DNA of 64,000 bases from Phalacrocorax aristotelis. Its lineage: Eukaryota; Chordata; Aves; Suliformes; Phalacrocoracidae. Both the position numbers and the translations under genes were made by a program. The DNA lies in the NCBI RefSeq assembly GCF_949628215.1, contig NC_134282.1:17836723-17900722 (forward strand), written 5' to 3'. The notes beneath the pieces were generated by a model, which worked only from the letters and a program-made list of their open reading frames with translations, was not told the origin of the DNA and did no database searches. Numbering within the stretch: the stretch's first letter is position 1; each line of letters opens with the position of its first letter. Of this stretch, positions 36,780 to 61,169 are shown in pieces.

Positions 36780-37560
36780 CAGCTGCCCTTAGCCGGGGCC
36801 TGGAGCCGGTAACGGGTGCTGCGTTTTTCCCTCCAGGAAGATCAAGCAGCTGCTGAACCAACACAGGCCGCTCTTGCCCGTCCCCGCAGGGCAGGGCTGT
36901 GGGCCGGGGCAGCAAACCTCCGCTGGGCCATTGCGCTTCCCCCCGCCCCCCCAGGCCGCGGTCCGAGAGCCGAGCCGCGGGGCACCCTCCCCCGTACGAG
37001 ACCAGCCCCGGGGCGGGCAGGGAAGGGGGACGGGGGGACGCTTTGCGAGACGGAACGGAGGTTGCCGGCGCGGTTTCCCGGGGCGCGGCCGGCCCCTTCC
37101 TGCCGCTCCGGGCCGACACGCAGGGGCTCCGCCCGCCGCCCCGTTGGCGTTGGCGGGAGCGGGGCGGGGCCGGCGCCGGGAGCGGGGCCGGGCCGGGCTG
37201 TGCCGGGCTGCGGAGGTGCGTGTGGTCGGCGGCGCTCTGGTAGGGGGGGTGTCTGTCGCTGAGGGGGCGCGAGGGGACACGGGGCGCTTGGCTTTGGGCA
37301 AGGGGGCAGTGTCTGCTGGGGGTGGCGTGGGGCGCTGCTGCCCCTTTGGGGGGGCCTGGGGAGAGGCCGGGGCTCGGGCACAATGCGGGGTGGGGGGGGC
37401 GGCAGGGGTTTGGGAAAGTTTTAGAGTGCACCTCCAGGGCTTGGAGCATGGGGACTTTGGGGGACATCCCCCGACCCAGGGGACGCAGCCAGGGCCTGGG
37501 GAGAGCAGGGCAGAACAACGAGGAGCTGGCCCTGACTGCGGAGAAGGAAGGTGTGACCTA
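36780..37560 (+). promoter_or_regulatory. PCYT1A: CpG island, likely PCYT1A promoter with a noncoding first exon
   Basis: Very GC- and CpG-rich sequence without a TATA box, including the GC box GGGGCGGGGC at 37161-37170. The first coding exon of PCYT1A begins at an acceptor at 43620/43621 with 24 bases of 5' UTR before the ATG, so an upstream noncoding exon is needed. A possible donor is GGAG|GTGCGT at 37216. Mammalian PCYT1A also has a TATA-less Sp1-driven promoter. The long minus-strand frame here (363 codons) is a by-product of GC content. Confidence 0.65.
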
Positions 37561-40500
37561 GCTGCTGTGCAGGCACACATCCTCTCTAACGCGCTTTTTG
37601 TGTCCACCAGAGTCCTGGCCGCTCCGTCTAATGGTTTTGTAATTAAAGTCTGCAGGAATTCTGTGAGCTGCGGTGCTCCTCGGTAGCCCTCGCTTGCTGC
37701 GGAGGGAGGTGCAGGACGCTGCAGGGTGGCCTTCCTTCCTCTGTACCCACCCTGTGCCCTTGCGGCACCAGGTCCCGCAGCACCAGGTCCGCCAGCCTGC
37801 GGCTGGCAAAGACCAGCGTGGTCAGAAGCAGGTACTGGTGGGTTTCCATCCACAGGACTCCTGGGCCTAAGGACAGCCACTGTATTTGCTTTCGAAATTC
37901 AGATGACAAATACCTGTGCTTTATTTCCTGAAGAAATTTGCTGTATATACAGAATTACTAAAATTCATTACTTGAAAGTTTATTCATCCAAGATCAGCAA
38001 TGTAATTGTCTTGAAATTACTGTAGAATGAGCCACAAACAGTAATTTTTGGAGTAAGGATTTGGCATTGATGTGTAAATCTGCTAAAGGAGATTGCCTCC
38101 TGAAGTCTCAAAAGGATCGGTTGTTAAGCCCTAAAAACAAAACACTATGCAACTGAGCACAAAAGTAAGGACAGAATGACCACCTGTCCTTGTACTTGGT
38201 TGTCCCTGGGCAGGCTCCAAATCTTCTCTGATCTTCTGCATAAACCCTGTTATTGCTCCTTCCACAACCGCAACAGAGACTTTGTTGCATGCCAGCACAC
38301 TCAGTGCCTCAGGGTTATGGTGTACCCAGAAGGGTTGTGAATTTGTGGAGTTCTTGCCAGTAGTTTCTCTTTATGTGTGTATTTCATAGCAGTGCTGCTT
38401 AGGTGATCACACTGCACTGTTTTCAGTTATGGTGGTGTTAGACAGAATTATCTTGAGCCATCTGGGACTTTGCTGGTGAAAAGCAGCATCTTTTCTTCGA
38501 TTGCAGGACACGGGTACCAGATCTTCTGCATGCTTGGGCTCTGCTCGAGCAAATGTTATCAGCCTGTCTGTAGCAGTAGGGTATGCAAGGCTTGGGGTTT
38601 TTTCAGTCACTATAGCAGAGGTCTGGATGCTGTGTGGCACTGGCTGAACTGGAATCACTTTTATACATCCATGTGACTATTAATATGCTGCAGGATAGCT
38701 GCTTTTGCTCAACCAGAGTAGCTGAAGTGGACTGTGTTTTAAGTGTAGGCAGGACTATGCCTGCCAGATCTAGCAGTAACCTTCATAAGGGACTTAAGGG
38801 CTCAGACTATCCAGATGGAGCAGATACTGACTGTGGAGAGAGCAGTCCTGCTGGGGAGAATCGCAGCCTTCTGTGGAGGTGAGCAGGCTGGGTCACAGCC
38901 ATTAGCACTCAGTTTTTAAGCAGATGCTCTCAGTCTGGAGATTGGGGTGAATCTGGGCCTCGCAAGCCTGGGCTGGGAATGAAGTTGCCTTGGAGACTGG
39001 GCAAGATTTTTAAGCATGGATAGAAGAGACATCCTGACCTCCCAGTAATGATGTACAGGTTAACCCCCATCTTGTAAACACTTTCATCGCTTTCTCACTG
39101 TGATGACTTTTCTGTCTTTAACCTCTTCTGAGTCTGTCTACAACAGATCTCTACATGGATACACACCAGTAAGGTTAATCATAGATTGGGGGTTGGAGGT
39201 GTGGGAAAACGGGGAAAAGGATTCTCTTCTCCCCATGACAGAGGAATGGAGTGTGGTTTGGATACTTTGCAGCCTGGCAGGGGAATTATCTGAAGTGACA
39301 GGACTTCTTCCTTTTCCCCAAGGCTCTCACGTGCTGTCCATGTGTAAAGGCACTTCTCTGCAGACAGCTGGCAGAGTGCAAAGTTTAGTAGTACTTGCAT
39401 GCAGATGAGTCAGCAGAAGAGGAATGGCTTGCTCCTGTTAAGTGGAATGATCTTGTAGGCAAAGCAGCACATGACATCTGACTGTGCCAACACCTTCTAA
39501 GTTCAGAGGGATGATAGGGGATCCTGGGAGCAGGCAGTGGCACCCGGGAAGCCTGGGAGCTATGGGTGTTGGAGGGGCCTCACTGCTCCAGTGCACCAGT
39601 CTTGTGCTGACTTGAATCCCTGGTGGGAAATGCAGCAGCTTTGGGCTGGAGCATTTACTGAGTTGTTGCAGTAAGCTCTCGTCTTGCACAGGCTTCGAGT
39701 TTAAGTAGCAGGATTTATTTTGCCTTGAAGTGTAAATCTGCAAGTGAAAAGTGATGGAAGTGGCAGAAGAAATCCTGCTGGTGCATGCAGATTTACAGAT
39801 AATATTCTTCAAGAAATTCCCTGGGACATCTAAAACACAAAGAATGTAGATGGGCCAGGTCCTCATGCCTTCAGCCTGCTTAGGGTGCAGAAATATGTCA
39901 TCTGCTTCTCTGGTGTGGTATGAGGCAGGCAGTTCTCTGACACCACCAAGGCTAAAAAAAAAATAGTACTGTCCATGGAGATGCAGACAGTGAGATACGG
40001 CTTTGGCTAAGCAAGAAGATATGCTGCACCTATTCTGACCTTCTCCATCTGTCAGAGGTGTTAATGTTGCATTGTGGTTAAATTCCAGCTTGGATGATGG
40101 TGTAGTTAACTCACGCTAAGGGAGAAGTTTTAAATTCCTTCCCTGATGCTATTTTTTTTTCCTTCGTGGTAATCAATGCTCATCCTTCTTGCCTCCCAGA
40201 ACTGGCTGCATTTCAGTGGGAAATGACCTGAGGTTTGCAGTATTACTCTCAGGAAAGTGCTGGATGATTTCTGAAGGCTGTTACTGCCACAGTTTGAAGA
40301 AAATTGCTGTTTCTCCCTTCGACTGTTTCCACTCCTTCATTCAATATCTGCATTTGGGGACTGAGAGGAGTGATTCCCTGATAGGGAGAGCAACTCTTCT
40401 GTCTGGTAGTTAGCTGCTCCTTGCAGAGCCCGTACAACTCTCTCGAGGTGAACTAGCTGGCAGGTGATGCAGGGTTCTTCTTTGATATAGGGGTTGTGCA

Positions 40501-43500
40501 CCAAAGAAGTAAGTTTCAGAAGCAAAGCAAGCCCCAAGTGTTTAGTAAGTGCCGCTGAGACTGTGATCTTGCCCGTGGCTTTCGCAAATGAGACGCTTCT
40601 TAACTTGGCTCCTAGCAAGCACTTTTCTCGTGTTCCGCACAGACTCAGTAATGCAGGAGGGTGACGCTTTAAACAAAATAGAATGATGTTAATATTTTAC
40701 AGCAGGGCTCTTTCTTCGGGTTATGTCTGCTTTTTACCTTGGAGTTTTTCAGAATGAGCTTTGAGAGTTATCTTCTCTTTCCCCTTCCCCATCTGCTGCA
40801 AATGTAATTAATTTTAGAACAGTCAGTGTTTTAAGCACTTGGAGAAGCAAAGCTGTGTGCTCATGTGTTAAGCTGAGCTACAGATGCTGGATCCTATTGT
40901 CAGTAAGTAATTGTTTGGGATGCTGTTTTAGTCATTTGGGTCAAAATGAAACATTGTAAGGTTGGTAGCTTTATTGCAGTAAGGTATGGTTTGTTTTCAA
41001 AAACAGCATGTTCCCAGTTTTTAATGAAGACGAGTTTGGTGCTGGGAGGACTTCTCAGAAACACACTAGCCACAGGACAGAGGTTTTAAAGCTCTGAAGG
41101 GTGGTAAAATTATTGTTTAATTTCTCCATTAATTTAAGTAATTAGCAGAGCTGCGTCACTCACAAGGTGCCCAGCCCAGCTCTCCAGATTTTGCAGAGGC
41201 TTCTTCAGCAACATCCAGCCTGTAACATCAGAGCAGATAGAGCGTATTTGTGCTGTCTTCAAAGCAGGTTTCTCCTTTGGTACATCATGTAGAGCTACTG
41301 CTGCTGCTGCTGGGTGGCTGGTGGTGCCTGATCCCTGCTGCTTCTTTAATGCAAAGCAAATCCATTCATTTGAACTATTGTTTGCCATCATTTGACTAAG
41401 TATACCCTGAGAAGTGGAAGAGTGATTTAGGGTGCGGGAAAGTGGATGGTATGGGTGTGGGAGGGGTTGGAAGAAGCTGATGGATATTTCTCCTGGGCTC
41501 GGACAGTGCTGCTGTACATCAGCATAAAGCGCAGTGTTGCCTTGTGCTGTAACCTGCAGTTCTTTGGCTCAGCAGCAAGATGCTGGTGATAACTCAGTAG
41601 AGAGTGTATTTGTGTCCAAGAAGTCTGGTTGCTCTGAATGGCCAAGCTAACATGGGAGGAGCTTTTACTGGTTTGTGGGTGGAGGCTGCTATGTCCATCA
41701 GCACCAAAGCCTCTGCTAGTGCTTATTAGTATTTTGCTGGGCAGTGGTTCAGAATATTAACAGACCTTTTAATTGTCTCCAAAGGGAAGGAAAGTGAGTG
41801 GTCAGAGACCAGCAGGTGACTTGAAACAGTGAAATTATTTTGACCAAGTAACAAGAAAATCTGCTCCGGTTTTCCCCCACTGTTTCCATGAATGCAGAGT
41901 TTACTTGAGCCAGAGAGAGGTCTGCTGCTTTTTGTGAACTGGATGGTTTCTGACAGGAGCATGGTGGTGAAGTAAATAACTGATACAGAATGTGCTTGCA
42001 AGACGGCACCTTGCAAAACCTAAGAACTACTGGTGTCATAGTTTTCACGGAGGCACTCTGGAAGCTGCTGCATTTATAGCACAGATCTTGCCTGAAAGTT
42101 AAATGCTTGCTTAAGTGTTTGAAGACTTGGAGATCAGGGTTGCAAACTCTTTTTGACTGAGATTGCTTTTGCACACTCCCTTATGTCTGTCTGTTGTTAG
42201 GAAATAGTAAATTAATTACCGGAATGGGGAAAACTTGGCGAACCTGACTCCCAGGCGTTATGGAGCGAGTGCTGGATGGTTCATGCAGTTCTGAAATGTT
42301 CTTGCGGCTGCTCTTTGCTGTCACTTTTGTCTTCCTCCCAGCATTTTTTTGGCTCCTCACTCACCTAAGATTTTCTTTACCTGTTCTTAGTGCATTGTGT
42401 CAGGTCTAGCAGAGCAGGCTGGGATACTTACACGTAAGTAGCCCAAAACCAGTTCAGCTGAGTTTGGTCCTAATGCTGTTCATAAGGTATCATCTTGTTG
42501 ATGCTAGGTGGGGAGAGTGGTATGTTCGTGCATTATTAAACTGTGTTTGACTCCTTACTTTGGAACATTCCTCAACTTGGAGTCATTTGTGCTTGAGTGA
42601 TCAAGCACACTGAATCTGCTTCTTAACAGCTCTCTTCCACAAAGCCTACACTTGGTTGCTGAACAGCAGAGTTTTGCCCAGCAGCCCTTACTGAGGACAG
42701 TCCCAGCTCATGCTGAGTAGGAATGCTCAGCAGAGACTCTCTGCCAAGGAGAGGGGTAGTGTTCAGGGGAACATCTGCCGTATCTCATACCTCGCGCTCG
42801 CCCCACCTAATGTGTTCCAGCACACCCACTGCATGTGGGTGAGGAGACATTTTAAATTCCAAATGGCTTTTGTTATTAGGGTGTTGAGGCACACACCTAA
42901 GTGTCATTCCTGGGTGGAGGGGTCATGCTGCTCTTGGGAACGGCAGGTCAGAAGTGCCATTTGCTGTGCCAAAGAGCTACACACTTCAACTGAGCAAGAG
43001 AGATAAAGCAGCTGAAAAGGGAATGTTTGCTGCCATGCCTTTTTATAAATCCCTAGCTTTGCTTCAGCTGTGTGAAGTGCTGGGCTTCCTAATGCTCCGG
43101 GGCCCTTTCGGGGAAGGTACAATGACTCCAGCTCAAAAGCAAGGATAGCTTACTTCCAGGATTATTTCTGTCCCAAGCTGGTTGTTGGGGGGGGGTACAG
43201 AAAGGTAGAAGAGTGTTTGCAGTCATCAGAATGAGAGTTGGGGGAGGGCTGAATGTGGACTGGGCATGCCTTAATCCTTAGGTTGCTTTTCAGATGCTAA
43301 AATAGCATAATAAGCCTTGTAGCAATGATTTATAACTTGAATTGCAACTGTTGTGTGAGTTTCTCTCCAGCCAGCTGACTGCTGCATGCCTCTCTCTGCC
43401 GAGTAGCTCCAAGTTGCATTAAATGATTCAGTGTTCCCACCAGGCACTGTTTGTCAAGCCTTGGCAGCTGATGCCAAATACAACTGGCTAAGCCCCTTTT

Positions 43501-43620
43501 TAGGTGGCTGTGTCTTTGCACTGACCTTCTGTATGCTCTGCCTCCCATTGACTGATTCTGCTTTGGAAGAGCTAAGAAATACTTTTTTTTTTTTAACTCC
43601 CCTCCTTCATTTTGTTCCAG
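37561..43620 (+). other. Presumed first intron of PCYT1A (5' UTR intron)
   Basis: About 6 kb between the CpG island and the first coding exon. No gene, CR1 or LTR was recognised. There is a short CTG run near 41298. It ends in a long pyrimidine tract with TTTTGTTCCAG, a good acceptor. Confidence 0.5.
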
Positions 43621-43644
43621 TTCTTACTGGACGTGCTTGGCAAG

Positions 43645-55577
<11,933 letters not shown>

Positions 55578-56771
55578 GCTACCAGCCAGGATTTGCTGCA
55601 AACCGCTAATCACGGAATCTTAAGGCTGAACCCACTGGAGAACTCTAAATGAGCAAGAGAGCCATAGGAACAGGGCTGACGGTGAGAGTAGGGCCTTGGA
55701 GGCACCCATTGCTCTTAGCAAGGGCTGCTGCCTGGAAGCACATTCAAACCTCCTCTCCCTTCTTGTCCCCAAATCCCATTTTTATTGTTTACGTTCTAGT
55801 GGTTTCCAGGGGGAAGATGGTTTTATATTTTAAGAAAATACTCTTTTAAAGCGCAAAGAATAGCACTCAAGCGTGGCTTTTGTTTTGGTTTCTTTTCCCT
55901 TGTTGAACCTCCAGGCAAGAGGGAGAGTGGGAAGACCCATCTGTCTCTTCTTTCCTTCAGCTCCCCGGTCTTACTCCCCTCACCCCCAGGCAGTATTCGT
56001 GCTGCTGCCAAACTAAAGACCCCTCGGTTCCTCAACCAGCGTGACCTTGAGGGCACGCAGAAAGCAGTGGTGTAAAGAGGCTTCTAGGAAATAGAGACAT
56101 CTCTGCTGCGCTGGAGCCAATAGGAATCTATCCAGCAGCCCTGTAGTGCTCGCGTGCCTCTTAGCTGAGCTTCCCAGCATGTCACAGTAAGGATGTGCTG
56201 GGCAGGGGGCTACCAGCTTAGCACGCAGGAGTTACAGCCTGGAAGAACACGCAGCAACATGAGAGTCACGCATCCTGTAAGCCTGCAGCATTTGCAGTTC
56301 CAAATTGTACAGGGGCTACCAGGGAAAGGCCATTCCAGCTAATCTTAACAAGACTGCTAAATCTTGAGCTAAAATTCAGCCATCGGTTGCTGTTGGAGAA
56401 AAGAAAATGAATCTTTGCTTTGGGGCACTTGCTGTCTGTGCATTTCCTTGGGTTTGTGAGAGCCCAGGTAGGATGTGAATGCGCGTACTACTTCAAGAAG
56501 TCCCAGTCTCTGGTGTGTAATAAGTTTTACTGTCTGTCCAAACAGCCCCTCAACACTGTGCTCTGTGCGTTTGTCTGTGTTTCAGTTGCTGTGCTTTAAG
56601 GGCTGGAGCAGTCCTTTGCACTGGTGCCCTGAAATCGCTGCTATAAGGACAAAACGTGAATCCGTACAGCCAGTTTGCTGTCTGTGTTCGTGTGTGCAGC
56701 TGGACAGATGAAGGGCACGTTTTGCCCCAGTGAAGGGTCCTGGTCCTGTGTGATGGTTACCTGGCTTGCGC

Positions 56772-56777
56772 AATAAA
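56772..56777 (+). terminator. PCYT1A: Candidate poly(A) signal of PCYT1A (proximal)
   Basis: AATAAA about 1.2 kb past the PCYT1A stop codon, in sequence without other genes. A second hexamer lies 150 bp further along, so two alternative ends are possible. Confidence 0.5.
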
Positions 56778-56920
56778 TGCACAAATCAGTGCCTGCTTAT
56801 TCCATTCCTTGAGGCAGGCAGGAAAGAGCATCAGAGTGTGCTGCAGCTTTTTTAAGATTTTAAACATGTAATCTGCTTGTTTGAAACCATGGTCCAAGTT
56901 GTGCCTGCTGTCGTGTCTTT

Positions 56921-56926
56921 AATAAA
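56921..56926 (+). terminator. PCYT1A: Candidate poly(A) signal of PCYT1A (distal)
   Basis: AATAAA followed by CACTGAGCTTTGTGGCC, which gives a downstream T/G-rich element. Either this or the hexamer at 56772 could be the main 3' end. Confidence 0.5.
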
Positions 56927-58680
56927 CACTGAGCTTTGTGGCCTGCGGCTCCCTGCGGGCAGTTGCCCTCCCAGTGCTGCATGCCTGTGCACAGAGCAGG
57001 CTGGTACAGTGTGTCCCAGCAGCCAGCGGTGGAGGGACTGGACTGCGTGTTGCGTAGCTGTGAAGCTCCCACTTGCTTTTCTATTCAGGTTTGCCTGTGA
57101 GATCTGTTGTCTCTGGGTGGAGCTGCTGGGCTGAGTTGCCTGTGCCCTGCAATGCTGGGAGCAGAGGACAGCTCCGAGCCGGATGAGCAATACTGCAGGA
57201 AGGTCTTCAGAGCAGGCTGTGGGGCTCAGGGAGCGACAGGTGCAAGGGGGCAAGTTGTCAAGTGCTGCCACAGGCTCTGCATGGTGTAATGCTTCCAGGG
57301 GACGCAGTGGCCTTGTGGTAGGAGCAGGCTGCATCTTCTTTCCGCCTTTTATCCTGCTAATCCTTTGTCACGTTGCCCAAAGGGCTTGTGCTTCTGTTGA
57401 GGCCAGAGGTGATATGGGAAAGGGTATTTTGGGGATTCCTCATCTGCCACTTGGACCTCTCTCAGCAGGGATGTGCACAGCTCTGGGAACGTGGCTGGCT
57501 GCTGTGGATTTCAAGCTGTAAGGAGCAAATAATGGTCACTTGGTGCAAGCCAGTTGTTAATTCCCTGGTTTATGAGTGGTAGAGTACTTACTTTATATCA
57601 CCCATGTTCTTTCTTCCCTCATCTTTCCCACCATCCCTTCCCTCAGTATGGGTGTTGTGTTGCTTTCCCAAGCAGGATCACGAAGGCCAGGCTGCTTTAG
57701 AGCCTTACTACTGTTTTAAACACAAGTTATGCAAGAGTGTTCTGTAAATTTGGACAATGGTGTTTTGGATGGTGGTTTGTTCTGCAGAGACCTTAATGTA
57801 TTTCTTGGTCTCTCTGCAAAACCTGGGGTGCTTGGTAAGAAGCCAGCCATGGCTTTACATGTAGCTTGGAATAATAGAGCTGTTTCTTGTAACCAATAAT
57901 CCCTGCTTCCTCCTTGCACTTAAATTAAATCGGACACTCAAATCCCAGGCTAGTCTTTTTTTTTTTACTACTTTTTTTTGTTTGTTTCTTCCTGGACTGC
58001 TGGACTGACCTCAACTTGAGCACTGCCATGTCCTGTCAGACATAGGACAGAGCTTCATCTTTGGGCAAAACACGTGAGCCAAGTTCTCCAGGAACATCTT
58101 GTTACCCACAGATATACCCAGTTGCTGCTGCTTCAGGGCTGTCCTGCACACCCCTAACCCATCCCACGCTCTTCAAAAGAAGCATCTGGAAGAGACATGC
58201 TTGAATTAAGCATGAAGTAAGAGGTAAACTGGAAAAATAAAACTTTACTAGCATGCATTGAAGAATGTGTGAAGTTTGATGCTGCTAAATCCAGAGGCGG
58301 CGACTCCTACCTCAGACAGCCCTACCTCAGTGCCTATATAGAACTGGAGTGTGAGGCTGCTGGCACCAGCAGCCAGCCCCTGGGAGAGGATTTTCTGATG
58401 GCAAAGAACAGCAGCAGCAGGGCAAAGCTGAAAGGTGCCAAGGATGCTGCTAGAAGCAAGACATGAAGAGTGTGGCACTTTAGCAGCATATTGCTTAGAG
58501 CTGTGGGAGATAGTCTTTAATCTTTTAAGAAAATTATGGCACACGCCTGCACTGATGTGATTTTGTTCGTTTTATAGAGGGTTGGGACTTTTTGTGTGGT
58601 CTGTTTCTTGTAAGCAGTGGCAGGTGCTGGAGCAGCGAATACGCTTGGCAGTAGCGGTGACTTCGATTGGACTGACCCTG
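56927..58680. other. Intergenic stretch with one possible small coding frame
   Basis: About 1.75 kb between the PCYT1A 3' end and the ERV-L provirus. The only item of note is the frame at 58269-58466. In mammals SLC51A lies next to PCYT1A tail to tail, but I found no peptide that matches it on either strand. Confidence 0.4.
58269..58466 (+). other. Possible small coding frame or terminal exon, unidentified
   Basis: A 65-codon frame ending in TGA reads smoothly, without the low-complexity look of the chance frames around it, with runs such as YLSAYIELECE and LGEDFLMAKNSSSRAK. It could be the last exon of an unseen gene or a remnant. No acceptor is convincing, the ATG context is not special, and I recognise no family. 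Length alone would allow it to arise by chance. Confidence 0.2.
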
Positions 58681-59078
58681 TGTCATTGTTTAGCGCCAGC
58701 CAGCAACTAAGCCCCACACAGTCGTTTGCTCGCTCCCCCCACCCCAGAGAACTGGAAGAGTAAAAGTAAGAAAACGTAAGGGTTCAGCTAAGAACAATTT
58801 AATAATTAAAATAAAACAGTGATAGTAATAATAACAATATAATGAAAAGGAAAATGGGGGGGGAGCAAAATGGGACGGAGGAGACACCAAACAAAAAAGA
58901 AGTGATGCCACTGCTCACCACCCACAGACTGATGCCACCAGTCCCTGAGACATGATCACTGCTACCCCCACCCAACTCTCCCTGGTTAAATTTACTGGGC
59001 ATGACATCATATGATACGGAATATCCCTTTGGTCAATTTGGGTCGGCTGTCTTGGCTGTGCCCCCTCCCCTCCCGGCT
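58681..59078 (-). mobile_element. 3' LTR of the ERV-L provirus (partial)
   Basis: It matches the first ~390 bases, in plus-strand order, of the LTR at 63128-63701, sharing for instance AATTTAATAATTAAAATAAA and GGCTGTCTTGGCTGTGCCCC. The likeness stops near 59078, so this LTR is less complete than its partner. Confidence 0.88.
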
Positions 59079-59379
59079 TTAAAATATCTGCAAATGTCCA
59101 CAAAATGTCTATTGAACTCATTCAGTCCCTGACTTTGGGCTCCATCTATCTTAACAGTCTTTCAGGGCAGGACAGATAGTGTTTGTGGTGTTGGATTGTT
59201 GCATGCTGAAGTCAGTCCTTGTTCCACCACTGTTTTACTTTGCTCCATTTAATGACAGTTCATTCTCCGTTGATTTGGGAGATTCCTACTGTGATACCAT
59301 TGATACAGCATATAGCAACGACAGAAGTGATGACATACAATATTATATAGCAATGAACAGCATACCATTCAGTTCGTTG

Positions 59380-61145
59380 GCTCTTTTCACCCAAAATGAA
59401 ATCCCTTTGAGGTACACATCGCAATTCTCCATCTTTCCGCATCACCCACCAAGGTGGTCGACCACCCTGGAGCAAAAGCAATTCCACAAGTGGATTTCCC
59501 TTTGCCCGAGGCAGGAATAACCCAGACAGTTTTCCCCAGCATATTTTTTACGTGCACTACAGGGACTTTATCCCCTTCCGCATTATGTAAGAGCTCTGAT
59601 TGGGCAGGGCCCGCTGGGTGATCAGTGCAACCCATTTACTCCATCTCGCATCAGTTGCATGGTGTGTAGAGGGGACCTTCCCTTTGAACATCCAGCCCAG
59701 CACTGGCAGTCAGGGTGCCAGGAGGAGCTGTGCTTCAGTACCAACCTCTTCCAAAGCAGCTCAAACCCCTTCGTATGCTGCCAATATCTCTTTTTCAGTT
59801 GGAGTATAGCAGGCTTTGAACCCTCTGTATTCCTGACTCCAAAACCCTAGGGGTCGACCTCGGGTCTCCCCTGGCGCTTTCTGCCAGAGACTCCAGGTAG
59901 AGCCATTCTCCTCAGCTGTGGTGTAGAGCACAGTTTTCACCTCTTGTCCTGCCCGGACTGGCCCAAGGACTGCTGCATGAACTCTCTCCTGTTTAATTTG
60001 TTCAAAGGCCTGCTGTTGCTCAGGGCTCTGTTTGAAATCATTCTTCCTCCGGGTCACTTGATAGAGAGGGCTTACCATCAGACTGTAATCTGGAATATGC
60101 ATTCTCTAAAAATCCACAAAGCCTGAAAAAGCTTGTTTCCTTTTTGCCTGTTGTTGGAGACATGGCTGTTATTTTGTTGATCACCTCCGCTGGGATCTGA
60201 CGGGATCCAAAATCTTGCCATTTTATTCCTAAAAACTGGACCTCCTATGCGGGTCCCTTGACCTTACTTTGTTTTATGGCAAAACCAGCTTTCAGAAGGA
60301 TTTGGAGTAATTTCTTCCCTTTCTCAAAAACATCTTCTGCTGTGTTGCCCACACGATGATGTCAACAATGTGTTGCAGAGCCTCCCCCTGTTCCGGGGCG
60401 GTCTGGATCAGCGATATTGATTGTGGCGTACCACTTGGCTGCCTTTGACTCCAGTTCACATACAGAAGTTCTAGCACATCCGGCACAGCAGCACTCAGCG
60501 GCAGAGTGACTTCATTCAGGCCACGATAGCCTACTGTTAGTCTCCATTCTCCATTAGACTTCCACACTGGCCATATGGGACTGTTAAAGGGTGAGCGGGT
60601 CTTGCCGATGACTCCATGGCTCTCCAGTCGGTGAATGAGCCCATGGATCAGAATCGGGGAGTCTCGGTTGGTGCAATATTGCTCCCAGTGCACTGTTGTG
60701 GTGGCGATCGGCACCTGTTCTTCTTTGACCTTCAGCAACCCCATAACAAAAGGGTCCTTTAAGAGACCGGGCAAGGTAGACAGCTCTTTAATTTCCTCCA
60801 TCTCCAAGGCAGCTATGCCAAAAGCCCACCCGTACCCTTCTGGGTCCTTGAAATACCCTCTCCTGAGACAGTCTATGCCAAGGATGCACGGAGCTTCGGG
60901 GCCAGTTGCAATGGGTGCTTTTGCCACTCATTCCCAGTCAGGCTCACTTCAGCCTCCAATACAGTGAGCTCTTGGGATCCCCCTGTCACTCCAGCAATAC
61001 ACGTGGGTTCTGCCCCTGTATAGCTTGACAGCATTAGGGTGCACCATGCACCGGTGCCCACTAAAGCCTTATACTCCTGTGGGTCTGATGTGCCAGGCCA
61101 TCGGGTCCACACAGTCCAGTAAAGCCAGTTGTCCCTTTCTTCCAC
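59380..61145 (-). mobile_element. ERV-L pol region (protease-, RT- and RNase H-like pieces)
   Basis: Recognisable pieces, from 5' to 3' on the minus strand: a protease-like segment with a worn catalytic motif and a CILGIDCLRRGYF stretch, the start of reverse transcriptase with ESHGVIGKTRSPFNSPIWP and WRLTVGYRGLNEVT, RNase H text GRPLGFWSQEYRGFKACYTP, and a terminal piece reading LHNAEGDKVPVVHVKNMLG that is known from the pol end of ERV-L. The set is incomplete and broken. Confidence 0.85.
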
Positions 61146-61169
61146 CTGGCTGGAGCCAGGGCCCCTCTA

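Noticed and set aside
36789-37880. A 363-codon minus-strand open frame over the PCYT1A CpG island
   Set aside because: It is Pro/Ala/Arg/Gly-rich, as any frame in CpG-dense DNA would be, runs antisense through the promoter and has no family likeness. GC content explains the lack of stops.
56927-58680. Search for SLC51A downstream of PCYT1A
   Set aside because: Mammalian gene order predicts it here, tail to tail, but no frame on either strand gave peptides resembling the transporter. It may lie beyond the window or be moved.
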